Both the position numbers and the translations under genes were made by a program. The notes under the pieces are model-generated. The model did no database searches. It was not told the DNA's origin and worked only from the letters and a program-made list of their open reading frames with translations. From an uncultured Clostridia bacterium (GTDB lineage Bacteria; Bacillota_A; Clostridia; TANB77; CAG-508), in contig CALYAC010000013.1 in the NCBI GenBank assembly GCA_944393405.1, positions 3,189-67,188 on the forward strand: a stretch of 64,000 nt of DNA, written 5' to 3'. Below, one piece after another: positions 18,258-29,400 of this stretch; the first letter of the stretch is position 1; each line of letters opens with the position of its first letter.

Positions 18258-18292
18258 ATGAAAAAGGGAATTCCAAAATAGAATTCCCTTTT
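18258..18292 (-). terminator. Intrinsic terminator of spoIIE
   Basis: A 12-bp perfect stem (18262-18273 with 18281-18292) with a 7-base loop is followed on the reverse strand by a T-rich run. It lies 6 bases past the spoIIE stop. Confidence 0.85.
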
Positions 18293-18297
18293 ATTTA

Positions 18298-20790
18298 TTA
18301 TTTTTTAGTTATTTTTGCTACTATTACACTCATATCATCTTTTTGATTTCCAAATTCGTTATCTACTGCCTCTTTTAAAATTATATCAGCAATTTGTTTT
18401 GCATCGTTTGTCTCTATATCTTCTAGTAAATATCTAAGCCATAAATGTTTATTTATAAATTCTTTATTAGAATCTATTATTCCATCTGTACACATTACTA
18501 TAATGTCACCATCTTTTAAATCAAAATCATAAACTACTAGGTCATTCTCATTTACAATTCCTGTTGGAAGTGACATTGATTTAAGAAGTTGTACTTCTCT
18601 TCCCCTTTTTACATATGTTGGGCATGCACCATTTTTAATGAATTCCATATTTCCATTAAATAAATCTAAAATTTCAATATCTAATGTTGCATACATATCT
18701 TCATCTGTATTCGCTGAAAGAGTTGAATTAATTAATTGTAAAGAAACATCTTTTTCAAATCCAGCAGTTAATAATCTTTCTAACATCTTTATTGCTATTT
18801 TACTACTCTTCATAGCTTCTGGACCTGATCCCATTCCATCACTTAATGCAAGTAAATACTTTCCATCATCTAGTCTTGTTTCTAGACTACTATCACCTGA
18901 TACTGGTGAATCAGTCTTAGTAGATTTTGCAGTTCCTATCTGTATTCTATATTTGTCATCAGAAATATATGTAAATTTACATACGTTTCTATCTAATCTT
19001 AATCCACATTCTTGTTTTTGCATTATCATATTATGTCCTAGTACTTTAGTAAGTATTTGACATATTTTCTTTATATCACACTCTGTTCCATCTGGATTGT
19101 CACATACTCCTGTATATGCCTCTACTATAAATCTTCCTGAAGAATTCTTTTTTATATCTAAAGTCTTTACTTTAATTTCTTTTTGTTCTAATAACATAAA
19201 TATTTCTTGTTTTTTATCCAGATATTCATCATCTTTTTTCTTTTTATCAATATCATCTGCCATTTTAGAAATAGCTTCAGATACACCTTTAAGTTGTGTT
19301 GAAACATTCTTCTTGCTTTCATCTAATTTCTTTTTCCATATAAAGTTCATTTTACTAATTTTATATGAATAATTAATTGCCTTAGTTATTTTATATACAT
19401 CTTCCTTAGCCTGTGTTTTTGTGTTTTCGAATCCGACTATATAATTATTATGCTTTGCTAATATATTAACTAGTACCTTTTCAGTTATGATTTCATTATC
19501 TAATAAATGGTTAAAAATATCTGTAATTAATTCTTCCGTAGGATTATATAATTCTTCATAAAGCATATTATCTTCTAAATCTTCTAAATTCTTTTTTAAC
19601 TCTTCTCTAAAAATATCTATATTCTTTTTTTCTTGTTCTTTTAATTCTTCTTCTGTCAATATCGTTGCCGCAGCGCCACTATAACTTTCTGCCATATCAT
19701 AAATTGTATCAGATATACTATTTAATTTATATATTGTATCCTGATTTGATTCAATATTTCCTCCGGTAGTTTCTGGTAGCAATCTTGTATTTCCCACTAA
19801 ATCTTCTATGTTAATTTCTATGTTTTTTGGAATTGCAAGTAATCCTAATGCTGCAATCAATATTTCTTGAAATACAATTAATTCAACTGAATTACCATTA
19901 GCCGCATATGCTAAAATGACATTTCCTAAAGCAAATCCAACTATAACTCCTATTCTTCCAAATCTATTAAGAAGACCTGCTATTAAACCTGATACTGCAT
20001 ATACTGCAATCATTATAGGGTCTGCTTCAGTAATTATACCAAGTACCACTCCAATCGTAATACCCCCTGTTGCTCCAACAAGTAATCCATTTTTCCATCC
20101 AAGTACAAGAACGATTAAAATACTTAAAATATTTTTTATAGAAAATCCGAATATATGTAAATTTCCAAATGCTGTTATTGCAATTGCAAGCAAAAGACTT
20201 GTACCAATTACTTCCTCTATAGTAAATGCCCTTCTTGTTACAAAATCCACTATTACTGTTATAGAATTTACAAATATTTTATAAAATATATATGTTGTCA
20301 TACTAAGCATTATAGCTGTTAATAGATCAAACATATAAAATGTTCTAAAAAACATTGGAATAACTTGTACTATTAATACAGAAAAAAATAAATGTCCACC
20401 AATTTTTTTCTTTTCATTTACATCTTCTTGTAATCTAGGTCTTATTATTAATATAGATACAAAAAGTAAAATAGATGTTATAAAATACACTAAAAAGTTT
20501 GTAAATCCAAAACTAATAAATGTACCAATTAAAGATAAAATATACATAATTCCTATTGGTCGATTATTACTTAATGCCGCTGCAATAATAGCAAGTCCAA
20601 ATGGAACTAATGAAAAGATTAAATTGCTATTATTAAATCCTACCATTGAAATTAGAAAAGTTACTATATATAAAATTATGTTTTGTTTTGCAAATAATTT
20701 TTTTAACACATCTTTTGTATTAACTTTTTTTACCTCTTCGTCATAAAACTCTTGACTTTCGCTTGAGTCTCTAGTTATATTTTGAAACAT
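18298..20790 (-). CDS. spoIIE: Stage II sporulation protein E (PP2C-type phosphatase)
   Basis: An 830-aa SpoIIE. The N-terminal third (about 35-320) is a set of about ten hydrophobic helices. A charged helical middle region (about 360-560) follows, with coiled-coil character. The C-terminal PP2C-like phosphatase (about 590-830) has LSDGMGSGPEA, NGACPTYVKRG and VMCTDGIID metal-binding motifs. In Bacillus and Clostridia SpoIIE dephosphorylates the anti-anti-sigma factor SpoIIAA to activate sigma-F in the forespore and also contacts the division machinery. The ATG at 20790 follows GAGGTG. Its likely promoter has a 21-bp spacer. Confidence 0.96.
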   Translation of the reverse strand: MFQNITRDSSESQEFYDEEVKKVNTKDVLKKLFAKQNIILYIVTFLISMVGFNNSNLIFSLVPFGLAIIAAALSNNRPIGIMYILSLIGTFISFGFTNFLVYFITSILLFVSILIIRPRLQEDVNEKKKIGGHLFFSVLIVQVIPMFFRTFYMFDLLTAIMLSMTTYIFYKIFVNSITVIVDFVTRRAFTIEEVIGTSLLLAIAITAFGNLHIFGFSIKNILSILIVLVLGWKNGLLVGATGGITIGVVLGIITEADPIMIAVYAVSGLIAGLLNRFGRIGVIVGFALGNVILAYAANGNSVELIVFQEILIAALGLLAIPKNIEINIEDLVGNTRLLPETTGGNIESNQDTIYKLNSISDTIYDMAESYSGAAATILTEEELKEQEKKNIDIFREELKKNLEDLEDNMLYEELYNPTEELITDIFNHLLDNEIITEKVLVNILAKHNNYIVGFENTKTQAKEDVYKITKAINYSYKISKMNFIWKKKLDESKKNVSTQLKGVSEAISKMADDIDKKKKDDEYLDKKQEIFMLLEQKEIKVKTLDIKKNSSGRFIVEAYTGVCDNPDGTECDIKKICQILTKVLGHNMIMQKQECGLRLDRNVCKFTYISDDKYRIQIGTAKSTKTDSPVSGDSSLETRLDDGKYLLALSDGMGSGPEAMKSSKIAIKMLERLLTAGFEKDVSLQLINSTLSANTDEDMYATLDIEILDLFNGNMEFIKNGACPTYVKRGREVQLLKSMSLPTGIVNENDLVVYDFDLKDGDIIVMCTDGIIDSNKEFINKHLWLRYLLEDIETNDAKQIADIILKEAVDNEFGNQKDDMSVIVAKITKK

Positions 20791-20877
20791 ATTAATCACC
20801 TCTACTCTTTTATTTATGCATTAATGTTTTCTTTAAGAAAGCTTTTTCTTTAGTTCATGTAGCTTTAATGCTACCTA

Positions 20878-20910
20878 ATTATAGTCCACTTAAAAATATT
20901 TTTTTGTCAC
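20878..20910 (-). promoter_or_regulatory. Probable spoIIE promoter with 21-bp spacer
   Basis: On the reverse strand GTGACA (20905-20910) and TATAAT (20878-20883) are separated by 21 bases. No acceptable -35 lies at 17 bases. B. subtilis spoIIE is known to use a sigma-A promoter with 21-bp spacing that needs Spo0A~P. On the plus strand TGTCACA overlaps the -35 and matches the 0A box TGTCGAA at 5 of 7 positions. Confidence 0.6.
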
Positions 20911-21035
20911 ATTTAATCCATAATATAAAAAAGTTTTTTACAAAATGTGATGTGTTCTTAATATTTATAATATTTTTTAACAATATGTGTATATTATTTT
21001 ATCTCAAATTAGCTTTTTTTTCAATATTTTGCATA

Positions 21036-21070
21036 AAAATAGAACCTTATTTTTCATAAGGTTCTATTTT
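21036..21070 (-). terminator. Intrinsic terminator of the surface-protein operon
   Basis: A 15-bp perfect stem (21036-21050 with 21056-21070) with a 5-base loop is followed on the reverse strand by T-rich sequence. It lies 46 bases past the stop at 21116. Confidence 0.88.
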
Positions 21071-21115
21071 ATATTTTGGGTTGTTATTTTTTATTGTTTT
21101 CATATTGTATTAATT

Positions 21116-24100
21116 TTATTTTTCTTTATTGTTATTTTTTCCTTTAATTACTTTTCTTCTTATTAATACAATACCTCCTATTAGGATTGCTCCTATTGTA
21201 ATTCCTAATAGATAATATATTCTTTGCTCACCAAATGGTGGTAAGATAACTACTCTTTCTGCAACGTTTGCATCGATTTCTGAAGCATCTGTTAATGTTG
21301 GGTCTTGGTTTCCTACTACAGAGTATGCCATTCTTCTACCAGCATCATTAGATGTCATAACAATTTCAACCATATTTGAATATGCTAAATCTGTTGCTGC
21401 ATTTTCTGATGTTATTTCTTGTGATAAGATAAGCATCTTAGTTACATCTTCACCAGGTTTTAAGTTTTTACTGTTTTCATCTTCAAATGCTTTAGTTTGA
21501 ATTACATCTATGAAAGTATTTGTAATATCTTCTTTTAATTGTTCATTTACTAAGTTTTGACTCATTATGTCATCAACTTTAATTACTGCCCAACCATTTT
21601 CTGTATTTGTTTTAACTTTATCTTCACTCTCGCCATTCTTTGCATTTGGAGCATTATTTTGTGCTGTTGCATCGAATTTCAAGTTGTTTTGTACATAATC
21701 TATAACTTGGTTTGCTGTTGTAGTAGATTCATGTGTTCCTTCTGTACTATTTAAGTAGTAGAAGTTTTTATTGTCTCCATCTATGTAATCTACTTCACCA
21801 ACGTTTGTAATCTTAACTGCATATGTTATTTGAATTGTAGCACCATGCATTATTTCTTCGTCCATTGTTAATTGTATTAAACCTTTATCAGTTCCTTTTA
21901 CAATTTCATCAATTTCTTCTCTATATGAATATCTATGTTTGTTTTCTACATTGTAGTATGCTGGATACATTCCGTCTTTCTTTCCTTCATCTACGTTGTA
22001 TTCTTTATGATCTTGCCATAATGCATTATTTGCTTCTTTATTTATATCAAATAATATGTTGTTGTTAGCTAAAGTTACTCTTATATTTGCTACTGATTTA
22101 TCGATTTCTAATTGTGCCTTAGGTCTTTCAACTAAACCAAAGTCTAGATTGCTTATTACATAGTTACCATTTTTATTGTTTTCACCTTTATAGTAATCAT
22201 GGTCTGACGTATCTTCATTATTTTTAGTTTCGTCATCACCAGAAGTTGTTTGTCTGTTGTATTCAACTTCCATTACTATCATACCAGTCTCTGCTGTCAT
22301 TTGAGTATTCTCTTTAAGTTCTTCATATAATGCTTTCATCTGGTCATCTGAATAATCTGTTCCATTATATGATGGTACTTGATATGGTGAAGCTAATACT
22401 TCAGCTTTATGGTTTGTTACATTAGCATTACTATAATTTATAACATCTGCTCTTCTTGACCAAATATCTTTTGCATCTGAATAGTTATTTCCTTGATCTG
22501 TTAACTCATCCATTTTATATATGTCATATCCAAATGTGTCAATATCTTCTGAGTTATATCCGCTTCCTATTGCATCTGCATTGTATTTTGCTGTTTCGTT
22601 TTGTGTTTTTGTATTTTCATATCCTATATATCTATGATCAAGTTCTGTATATCCAGTCTGATCTACTCCATTTTGATATGAAGTTGATTTAAAGTCTTGA
22701 CCATTATATGATACTATATTTGCTCCTTGAGCACCTTTAGATGTTGTAGATAATGCTGTTTGATCAGTATCACCATATTTGAATCTTACTATATAGTCAC
22801 CAGGTATGAAACTTTCAATCTTGTAGTTACCATTTTCATCTGTTGTAGTTGTTCCCCATACCCATTCTGTTCCATTAGTACATTTTTCAACAAGTTCTAC
22901 TGTAACACCTGCTACATCTTCTTCGTCTTCATCTCTCATACCATTACCTACACGTGATCCATCTACATCTTCTGTTCTTTCATCTTCCCAAACAGTACCA
23001 TTAACTTGTCTTACATCTTCTGTATCTATTGTAATATTTAATGGTGGTGCCTCGTCTGTATCATCTTCGAAGTTTCTTTCATATTTATCTCCTTGTAGAT
23101 CATCAGCATCTAAGTTACCTGGGTTAGAGTCTCTATCAATTAGTCCTGCTACATCATTAGAACCTTTTGTTACACCATTTGGAAGTTCAGTTCCGTCTCT
23201 ATAGTATGTAGCATAACCGTTTATTTCTACTAAATTACGTTTTGGTGAATCTTCACTATCAACTATGATCTTTCCTGAGCTGTCTTTATTTACTTGGAAT
23301 GTTAAGTAGATATATGCTGTCTCACCAGTTTCTAATTTAATATCTTTTATTGGTTTAATATATAAGTTTTTGTATCCACTACCCAAGTTCTTATTTGTAC
23401 TTGGTCTGTTTGCAGTTTCTTCAGTAACTGCTATCAATTTATCGTTTTCATCATATGCCATATATTTTAGTGCTAAATTGTTGCTATTATCATCAATATC
23501 TGTTTGTGGTTGGTCCATCATATTATAGTATTTCTCTGTTATATCTTTGTTAGTGTTTCTATAATATTGGAATGTTACCCAAGATAGATTTGGTTTAAAT
23601 GTGTATTCTGCATCATAGTAATCAACAATTTCTTTAATTTGTGTTTCAATACTCATTGATTGATTTGTTACTGCAATTTTATATGTCGCATATACTTCTA
23701 ATGGATCTCCTGGATGTCCTGCTGCTAAATCTTGTCCGAATATATAATCTGTCTCATAAATGTTTCTGTCATATCCAACTCCATAATAATTATCATAATC
23801 TGACATTCTTACTACTATATCCCAAAGAGTATCATTATCTTTTCCGTCTCCATTATTGCTACTTTCTTCATTTGACTCTTTTCTCTCTTCGTAGTCATAT
23901 GTCATTGTTTTACCATTAATCTTAATTGCTGCTTTAAACATATCTTTTCTTACAGCTGCATCATATTCTTGTCTTCTCCATAAACCTAAGTTTACGAAAT
24001 ATTGTCCTGGATATATTGGTTTATAAGTTACACCGTCAAATATTAATTCTTGTGTATCAAAGTCTACTGAGCCATTTTGATCTTCATCATTTCCATTTAT

Positions 24101-26407
24101 ATAGAATTGATTATATACAGGATATAAATCTTTTTCTTGATTAAATGGAGATCCAGAATATGCTTGTATTGTTGCATCTTCTATGAATTGTAGTTTTTGC
24201 CATAATTCTTCATCTTGTCCTGCTATATCATTATATATGTTCTTCATTGCATTATCATCTGGGAATTTCTTATTAGCTTTAATATACTCTCTTACTCTCT
24301 TAGAAATTTCTCCTTCTTTAAATGTTGTTGTCTCATTTCCATTTTCGTCAAATTCATATCCATCTACTAATTGTATCTTTGTTTGAGTATATTTATCTCC
24401 TTCTCCAGCATCTAATGTATATCCCATTAAATCTCTTTGTGTAAATGTCGCATTATATCCATTTATTGCATGTCCAAGTGAATTAGTTGATGGATAGTTT
24501 TCAGGATATGCTGTAATTTCAGAGAATCTTTCATCATAGTCTTTTCTAGAAGTATCTACTCCGGCAAAATTTGCACTCTCTGATTCAGTTCCTTTTGAAC
24601 TTACCTCCCACTCACTTGTATTATATAATCCAGCATTTACCATTTGAGCTACAGAATTATATTGACCTCCTGCTGTATTTAAATATTCTGTTGGTAAATA
24701 TCTTTGTCCGTTATATTCAAATACTACATAGTATTTCTTCATAGGATCTAATCCTCTAAATAAGTATTCTCCATTTTCATCCGTATATGTTGGATTAATT
24801 CTATGCATTAATTCTTCATCTGAAATTCCTTGTTCATCTTCATTTGATAGAAGTGTTGCTATTGTTCCATCTTGTTCATATAATGTTACTTTAACATTCT
24901 TCATTCTTCTATCTAAATTATCAGCTGTGTTGCTTACACCATCTGCTTTAGTCTCTTTTGTTGCTACAGCATCATCCCATACAATTCCACCTAAGTCCAT
25001 TTGTAATTTTGGAGTATCTGGTGGTGGTGGAACATCTGGTCCTCCTACTATTAATTCTTCTTCAAATATACTTCTAATTGCATCTACTGCCATATGCCAT
25101 TGTTGTTGTGCTCCTTCTAAGTATATTGTTTTTCTACATGTATAGTAACAGAAGTGACCACTACATCTATCACCATCTGAATCATAATGATAATGTCCTG
25201 TATGTGATCCGTCTGGGTGAGTTTCTGTATATTTTACTGTATATTTTGTACCTTTTAATCTAGTATATTGACCATTTGCCAACATGTATTTAAAGTTAAC
25301 TTTTAATTTAATATATGCCACTCTATTGTTATCATCTGATGCTAATCCTTTATTTGGATCAGAAAATACTATTTGAAATTCTTGATTTGGTAATGGATAT
25401 ACTTGTGGAGTTTCATCAACTTTTAAATGATCAGGTTCAAAATACTCTGGTGTTACCGCACTACCCATTGTACCTGTAGTAGTATCTTTTAGGATAAACT
25501 TTTCAACCTTTATATCATCTCTTACAAGTTGACCATCTTCATTATATCCAAGAACTGTCATATTTGATATACCACCAAAAGCAATATTTCCATATATACT
25601 ATTTACATAGCTTACTTCATAAGGTCCTACAGTATATTTTCCAGTATCTTGATTTACTTTAACTGTTACATCTTTAAGGTTTGTCTTATCTTTTGCTTTA
25701 ATTCCTCTTTTTCTAACTTTATTGTCATATTCACCATAATCTTTTGCTTCTTGATCATATATTGATGGTCCAGATGCAGATGAATCTGCATCTCCTACGA
25801 TAATGTCACCATCCGCTGGCTCATAGTGATCATTATTAGGATCGTCATCATCTTCAGGATTATATAAGCTCTCATCTCTTAAGTTCCAAATAGCTCTTTG
25901 TTTATCTGGAGACCATTGATCTATTGGCTCATCAGAAACTATATATGCTGCAGAAGGTGGTAATTCATCTGTTCTATCTTCTACATAATATGGTGGTGTT
26001 CTATCACCTATATGATCTGGATCAGGTGCATGCCCATTAGAATATGTATGTGAACTTTCTGTATATGTTCCTTCCAATGCTTTCGCATCTGCATATCTTA
26101 TTTCATAAAGAAAACCAACTGGAGATCCAGGGTTGATACAGTAAATCTCAAATCCAGAAAGTGCTACTGACCAAAATTCAGTATGTTCTAATGCTTCAAA
26201 AGATCCTGTATGAGTATGATATGGATATGTGTTTGGATCAAGTTCACCATCTGCTAACTTTCCTTTTGATGGGAGAACTGCTTTACTATATTCAACATCA
26301 ATTCCCATTGTACTCTCTTCACTAAAGCTAAATTTTAGTATTCCTAATAATGTTGCTATAACTATTACGGATGTTACTATACTTATTATTATAGCTTTCT
26401 TATTCAT
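21116..26407 (-). CDS. Large surface protein with SdrD_B-like domains and C-terminal membrane anchor
   Basis: A 1763-aa extracellular protein. A signal/anchor helix (about 4-25) leads into a unique N-terminal region (about 30-460). This includes IYCINPG (Cys90) and KQRAIW (about 160-164), which recall motifs of thioester adhesin domains, though the partner Gln was not found. A Cys/His cluster with CSGHFCYYTC comes later. SdrD_B-like beta-sandwiches lie at about 469-572 (DLGGIVWDD) and 1132-1212 (VNGTVWEDE), separated by a long region of mixed composition. A membrane-proximal module starts near 1430 (AQLEIDKSVANI). LPPFGEQR, a transmembrane helix (about 1729-1750) and a basic tail end it. It lies 20 bases after the 26428 gene and probably in the same operon. 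A role in adhesion or surface structure is inferred. Confidence 0.88.
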   Translation of the reverse strand: MNKKAIIISIVTSVIVIATLLGILKFSFSEESTMGIDVEYSKAVLPSKGKLADGELDPNTYPYHTHTGSFEALEHTEFWSVALSGFEIYCINPGSPVGFLYEIRYADAKALEGTYTESSHTYSNGHAPDPDHIGDRTPPYYVEDRTDELPPSAAYIVSDEPIDQWSPDKQRAIWNLRDESLYNPEDDDDPNNDHYEPADGDIIVGDADSSASGPSIYDQEAKDYGEYDNKVRKRGIKAKDKTNLKDVTVKVNQDTGKYTVGPYEVSYVNSIYGNIAFGGISNMTVLGYNEDGQLVRDDIKVEKFILKDTTTGTMGSAVTPEYFEPDHLKVDETPQVYPLPNQEFQIVFSDPNKGLASDDNNRVAYIKLKVNFKYMLANGQYTRLKGTKYTVKYTETHPDGSHTGHYHYDSDGDRCSGHFCYYTCRKTIYLEGAQQQWHMAVDAIRSIFEEELIVGGPDVPPPPDTPKLQMDLGGIVWDDAVATKETKADGVSNTADNLDRRMKNVKVTLYEQDGTIATLLSNEDEQGISDEELMHRINPTYTDENGEYLFRGLDPMKKYYVVFEYNGQRYLPTEYLNTAGGQYNSVAQMVNAGLYNTSEWEVSSKGTESESANFAGVDTSRKDYDERFSEITAYPENYPSTNSLGHAINGYNATFTQRDLMGYTLDAGEGDKYTQTKIQLVDGYEFDENGNETTTFKEGEISKRVREYIKANKKFPDDNAMKNIYNDIAGQDEELWQKLQFIEDATIQAYSGSPFNQEKDLYPVYNQFYINGNDEDQNGSVDFDTQELIFDGVTYKPIYPGQYFVNLGLWRRQEYDAAVRKDMFKAAIKINGKTMTYDYEERKESNEESSNNGDGKDNDTLWDIVVRMSDYDNYYGVGYDRNIYETDYIFGQDLAAGHPGDPLEVYATYKIAVTNQSMSIETQIKEIVDYYDAEYTFKPNLSWVTFQYYRNTNKDITEKYYNMMDQPQTDIDDNSNNLALKYMAYDENDKLIAVTEETANRPSTNKNLGSGYKNLYIKPIKDIKLETGETAYIYLTFQVNKDSSGKIIVDSEDSPKRNLVEINGYATYYRDGTELPNGVTKGSNDVAGLIDRDSNPGNLDADDLQGDKYERNFEDDTDEAPPLNITIDTEDVRQVNGTVWEDERTEDVDGSRVGNGMRDEDEEDVAGVTVELVEKCTNGTEWVWGTTTTDENGNYKIESFIPGDYIVRFKYGDTDQTALSTTSKGAQGANIVSYNGQDFKSTSYQNGVDQTGYTELDHRYIGYENTKTQNETAKYNADAIGSGYNSEDIDTFGYDIYKMDELTDQGNNYSDAKDIWSRRADVINYSNANVTNHKAEVLASPYQVPSYNGTDYSDDQMKALYEELKENTQMTAETGMIVMEVEYNRQTTSGDDETKNNEDTSDHDYYKGENNKNGNYVISNLDFGLVERPKAQLEIDKSVANIRVTLANNNILFDINKEANNALWQDHKEYNVDEGKKDGMYPAYYNVENKHRYSYREEIDEIVKGTDKGLIQLTMDEEIMHGATIQITYAVKITNVGEVDYIDGDNKNFYYLNSTEGTHESTTTANQVIDYVQNNLKFDATAQNNAPNAKNGESEDKVKTNTENGWAVIKVDDIMSQNLVNEQLKEDITNTFIDVIQTKAFEDENSKNLKPGEDVTKMLILSQEITSENAATDLAYSNMVEIVMTSNDAGRRMAYSVVGNQDPTLTDASEIDANVAERVVILPPFGEQRIYYLLGITIGAILIGGIVLIRRKVIKGKNNNKEK

Positions 26408-26427
26408 TTCATATTTCCTCCTTTCCT

Positions 26428-29400
26428 TTAAACTTTTTTATTTAGAACATGTTTTTTAATCTCATATGCTCCAAATCCGATTAGTGCTATTACTACAAAT
26501 GCTATTGATGTATACATTACTACTTTACCAGTTACTAGTGAGAAAATAACATCTGCTTTTCCCATATCATCTTCTGTTTCTATTTTATTTGCTACTGTAG
26601 AATCAATATCTTGTAATCCTAATTCATTGTAGCTTTCATATATTTCTGCATTGTTTGTTATTGTTCCTAATAAATCTTCTGTTATTTTTACACTTACAAC
26701 AAGTGTTACTTCTTTTGATTCTCCAGGATTTATCTTTTGATCTGTTAAACTTGAATTATATATATTACCATTGTCTGATAAATACCAATCTGTATTAAGT
26801 TCTGTATTAAAGTCAACATTTTCAGGTAAATAATCAACTATTTTATTTACATATCCTGGAACAGAGCCTTCATTTGTTACAACAATCTTATATTCTACTA
26901 CTGCACTGCTCTTTCCTAGGTTTTGACCTAATACCTCAACTTTTCCTAATTGACTATTATTATATTCATCAACTCTAGTTCCAATTGTTGGAGTTGTTAA
27001 TGAAATCTTATCTATATATTTATCTAATCTTAAGTCAAATTTATTTGCAGTATATAGACCAATATCTATATCTCTTACATTTTCACCGCTAACAACTAAT
27101 GTATCTGTTATACCGGCTATTCTTCTTTCACCATTTAATGTTAAATTAATATCTATTGCATCTGAGTTAAATGATTCATCAACTCCATCTTTTTGATATT
27201 CTGTTAAAGTATAGTTTGAAGAATCATATGCAAATACTACTAAATATTCTCCATCTGGTAAATTATCAAATTCATATGTTCCGCTTGAAGATGTTGTTGT
27301 TATTTTATCTTCATTTGTATTAAGATCTTTTACTATTATATTTCCTTCTTTATTTAATAACATAACTTGAATATTTGAAATTGGTTGTTCTTCTGGATCT
27401 CTCTTACCATTTAAGTTATCATCTAACCATGCTGTACCAGTAATTTTATGTCTATTATTTGTAGTTGTTGATCCTCCTTCATCTCTATGTATTTCATCAT
27501 TATATTCAATATAATTTGTTACTGTATTTGTCTGAACTGTATCAAAATTTTTAGCTAAAACTGAAAGAGTATTTTTTACTTCAACATCATCTTCTGTAGG
27601 AATTAGTGTTGCTTTTGCCATAATTGTAATTTCTGTAGTTTCTCCTGGTAAGAATTGATTTACTGAAATATGTAATTGATCTTCAGTTAATTGTGTAATT
27701 GCTTCTTCTTTTCCGTTTAAATATGTATATGTAGCTTTTACAAAATCTAATTCATCTGGTATTTGGTCTATAATTGTTAAATCTCTTACTGTTCCATTTC
27801 CGTTATTTGTAACTTTTAATTTATATGTTATTATTTCTCCTTCTTTAACATATCTAGGTGAAGATGTTAATTCAGAAATCTCTAAATTAATTTTTTCTGC
27901 CTCATATTCTGTAATATTAGTATAATGTACTTCTTTTCCATCTGCTGTGGCACTAGCAATTATTGAAACATCACCTTCATAATCTTCAACTTGTACTATT
28001 AAATCAATCAATTTTTGTTGCTTTAATGTACCAATATTTACTGTTACTGTATTTGTTTCTTCATTATATGAAACTCCATCAGTTGTTTCTTCAGTAGCAT
28101 CCCAATTTTCTCTAATTGTTGCTTTACTAAATGTTATTCCTTCTGGTAATTTAACAGTAACTGTAGTATTAGCTAAATCTCCTAATGTATCTATGTTATA
28201 TAAGTTTATTAAATATTCAATATATTGTCCTTTATGAAGAACTTGAGTTTCCATTGTATCACTTACAAGATTTAATGAAATACTTCCATCTTCTACATTT
28301 ACCTTATATTCATTTGATTCAACTTCTCCGCTCATTTCATTTGCTGTAACATTAACTTTATGTGTTATTTCTTTAGGGAATATACTGCTATTTTCTTCTT
28401 CATGTGCTTCATCATCGCTAATAGCTTCGCTTTCAATATAGTTATCATATTTTATATAGTATGAAACTTGTTTTGTTTCTCCTGCTTTTAAATCTCCTAC
28501 CTCAATGTCTAATGATTCTACATTGTTTTCGAAGAATCCATTTCCTGTTACATAATCATAAAATACTGCACTTTCTGGCTTAGGAACACTTACTTTAACT
28601 CCTGTTGCATCTTTTTCTCCGACATTTTTAACATTTACTTTCATCTTTACATATTGTCCTTCTCTTACTGTATCTTCTACTGTAGATGAAAGTTCTGCTT
28701 CAAGTACTGCTCCTTCTCCAGTTGTAACTCCTAATATTGCTGCTGTTTTTTCTTCAGACATAGTTCCAATTTCAGCTTCATTATCAAAATATACTTTATA
28801 CATTGAATATGCACTGTTATTCATTGTTAAGCTTTCTGGTATTGCTACATCATATGAGAACTCAAATTTGTCACCTTGTTTCATTTTATATTCATCATCA
28901 AATACCATCATATAAGATTTAGATGCTGTAGTAGCTTCTTCTTTCCATCCGTTATTCTTATCATTTAAATCTTTTGTTGCATTTGCATTATCTGAATAAT
29001 ATACTTTATAGTCTGATGCACTTAGTCCTACTGTACCAACGCCTTTTGCAAGTGGTATTGTAAATGTTGATCCTAATTCATTATCAGAATCAATTGCTTT
29101 ATTACCTTGTGCTGGTATTCTACCAAGTACAACAACATTACTTATATCATTTGGATAGTTGTTAACTACTGCTCCTTCTAATGTAGCTGTTCTTTCTTCT
29201 GAATTTGCTTCAATTTCTACAGTTTGAGCTTCTCCAGAAATTGATTCTACTTCTTTTGCTCCATCTTTGTATCCGTTAATTCCTGCTGATGCTACAACTC
29301 CTGTAGGAGCAACTATATTAATTTCTTCTTCAACTGTTCCTTTTGTCTTGATAGCTGCATCATTTTCATTATTATATTCCATTGTTATCTTTTCTTTTCC

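Larger units (their letters stand above)
20791..21115 (-). other. Intergenic region: spoIIE leader and promoter, terminator of the surface-protein operon
   Basis: No coding sequence is supported in this 325-base gap. From right to left it holds a terminator (21036-21070), an AT-rich stretch with an imperfect CACATTT...AAATGTG inverted repeat around 20908-20949, the probable spoIIE promoter (20878-20910), and an about 80-base leader. A 5-bp GTAGC/GCTAC hairpin (20859-20874) lies near the expected transcript 5' end. Confidence 0.6.
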
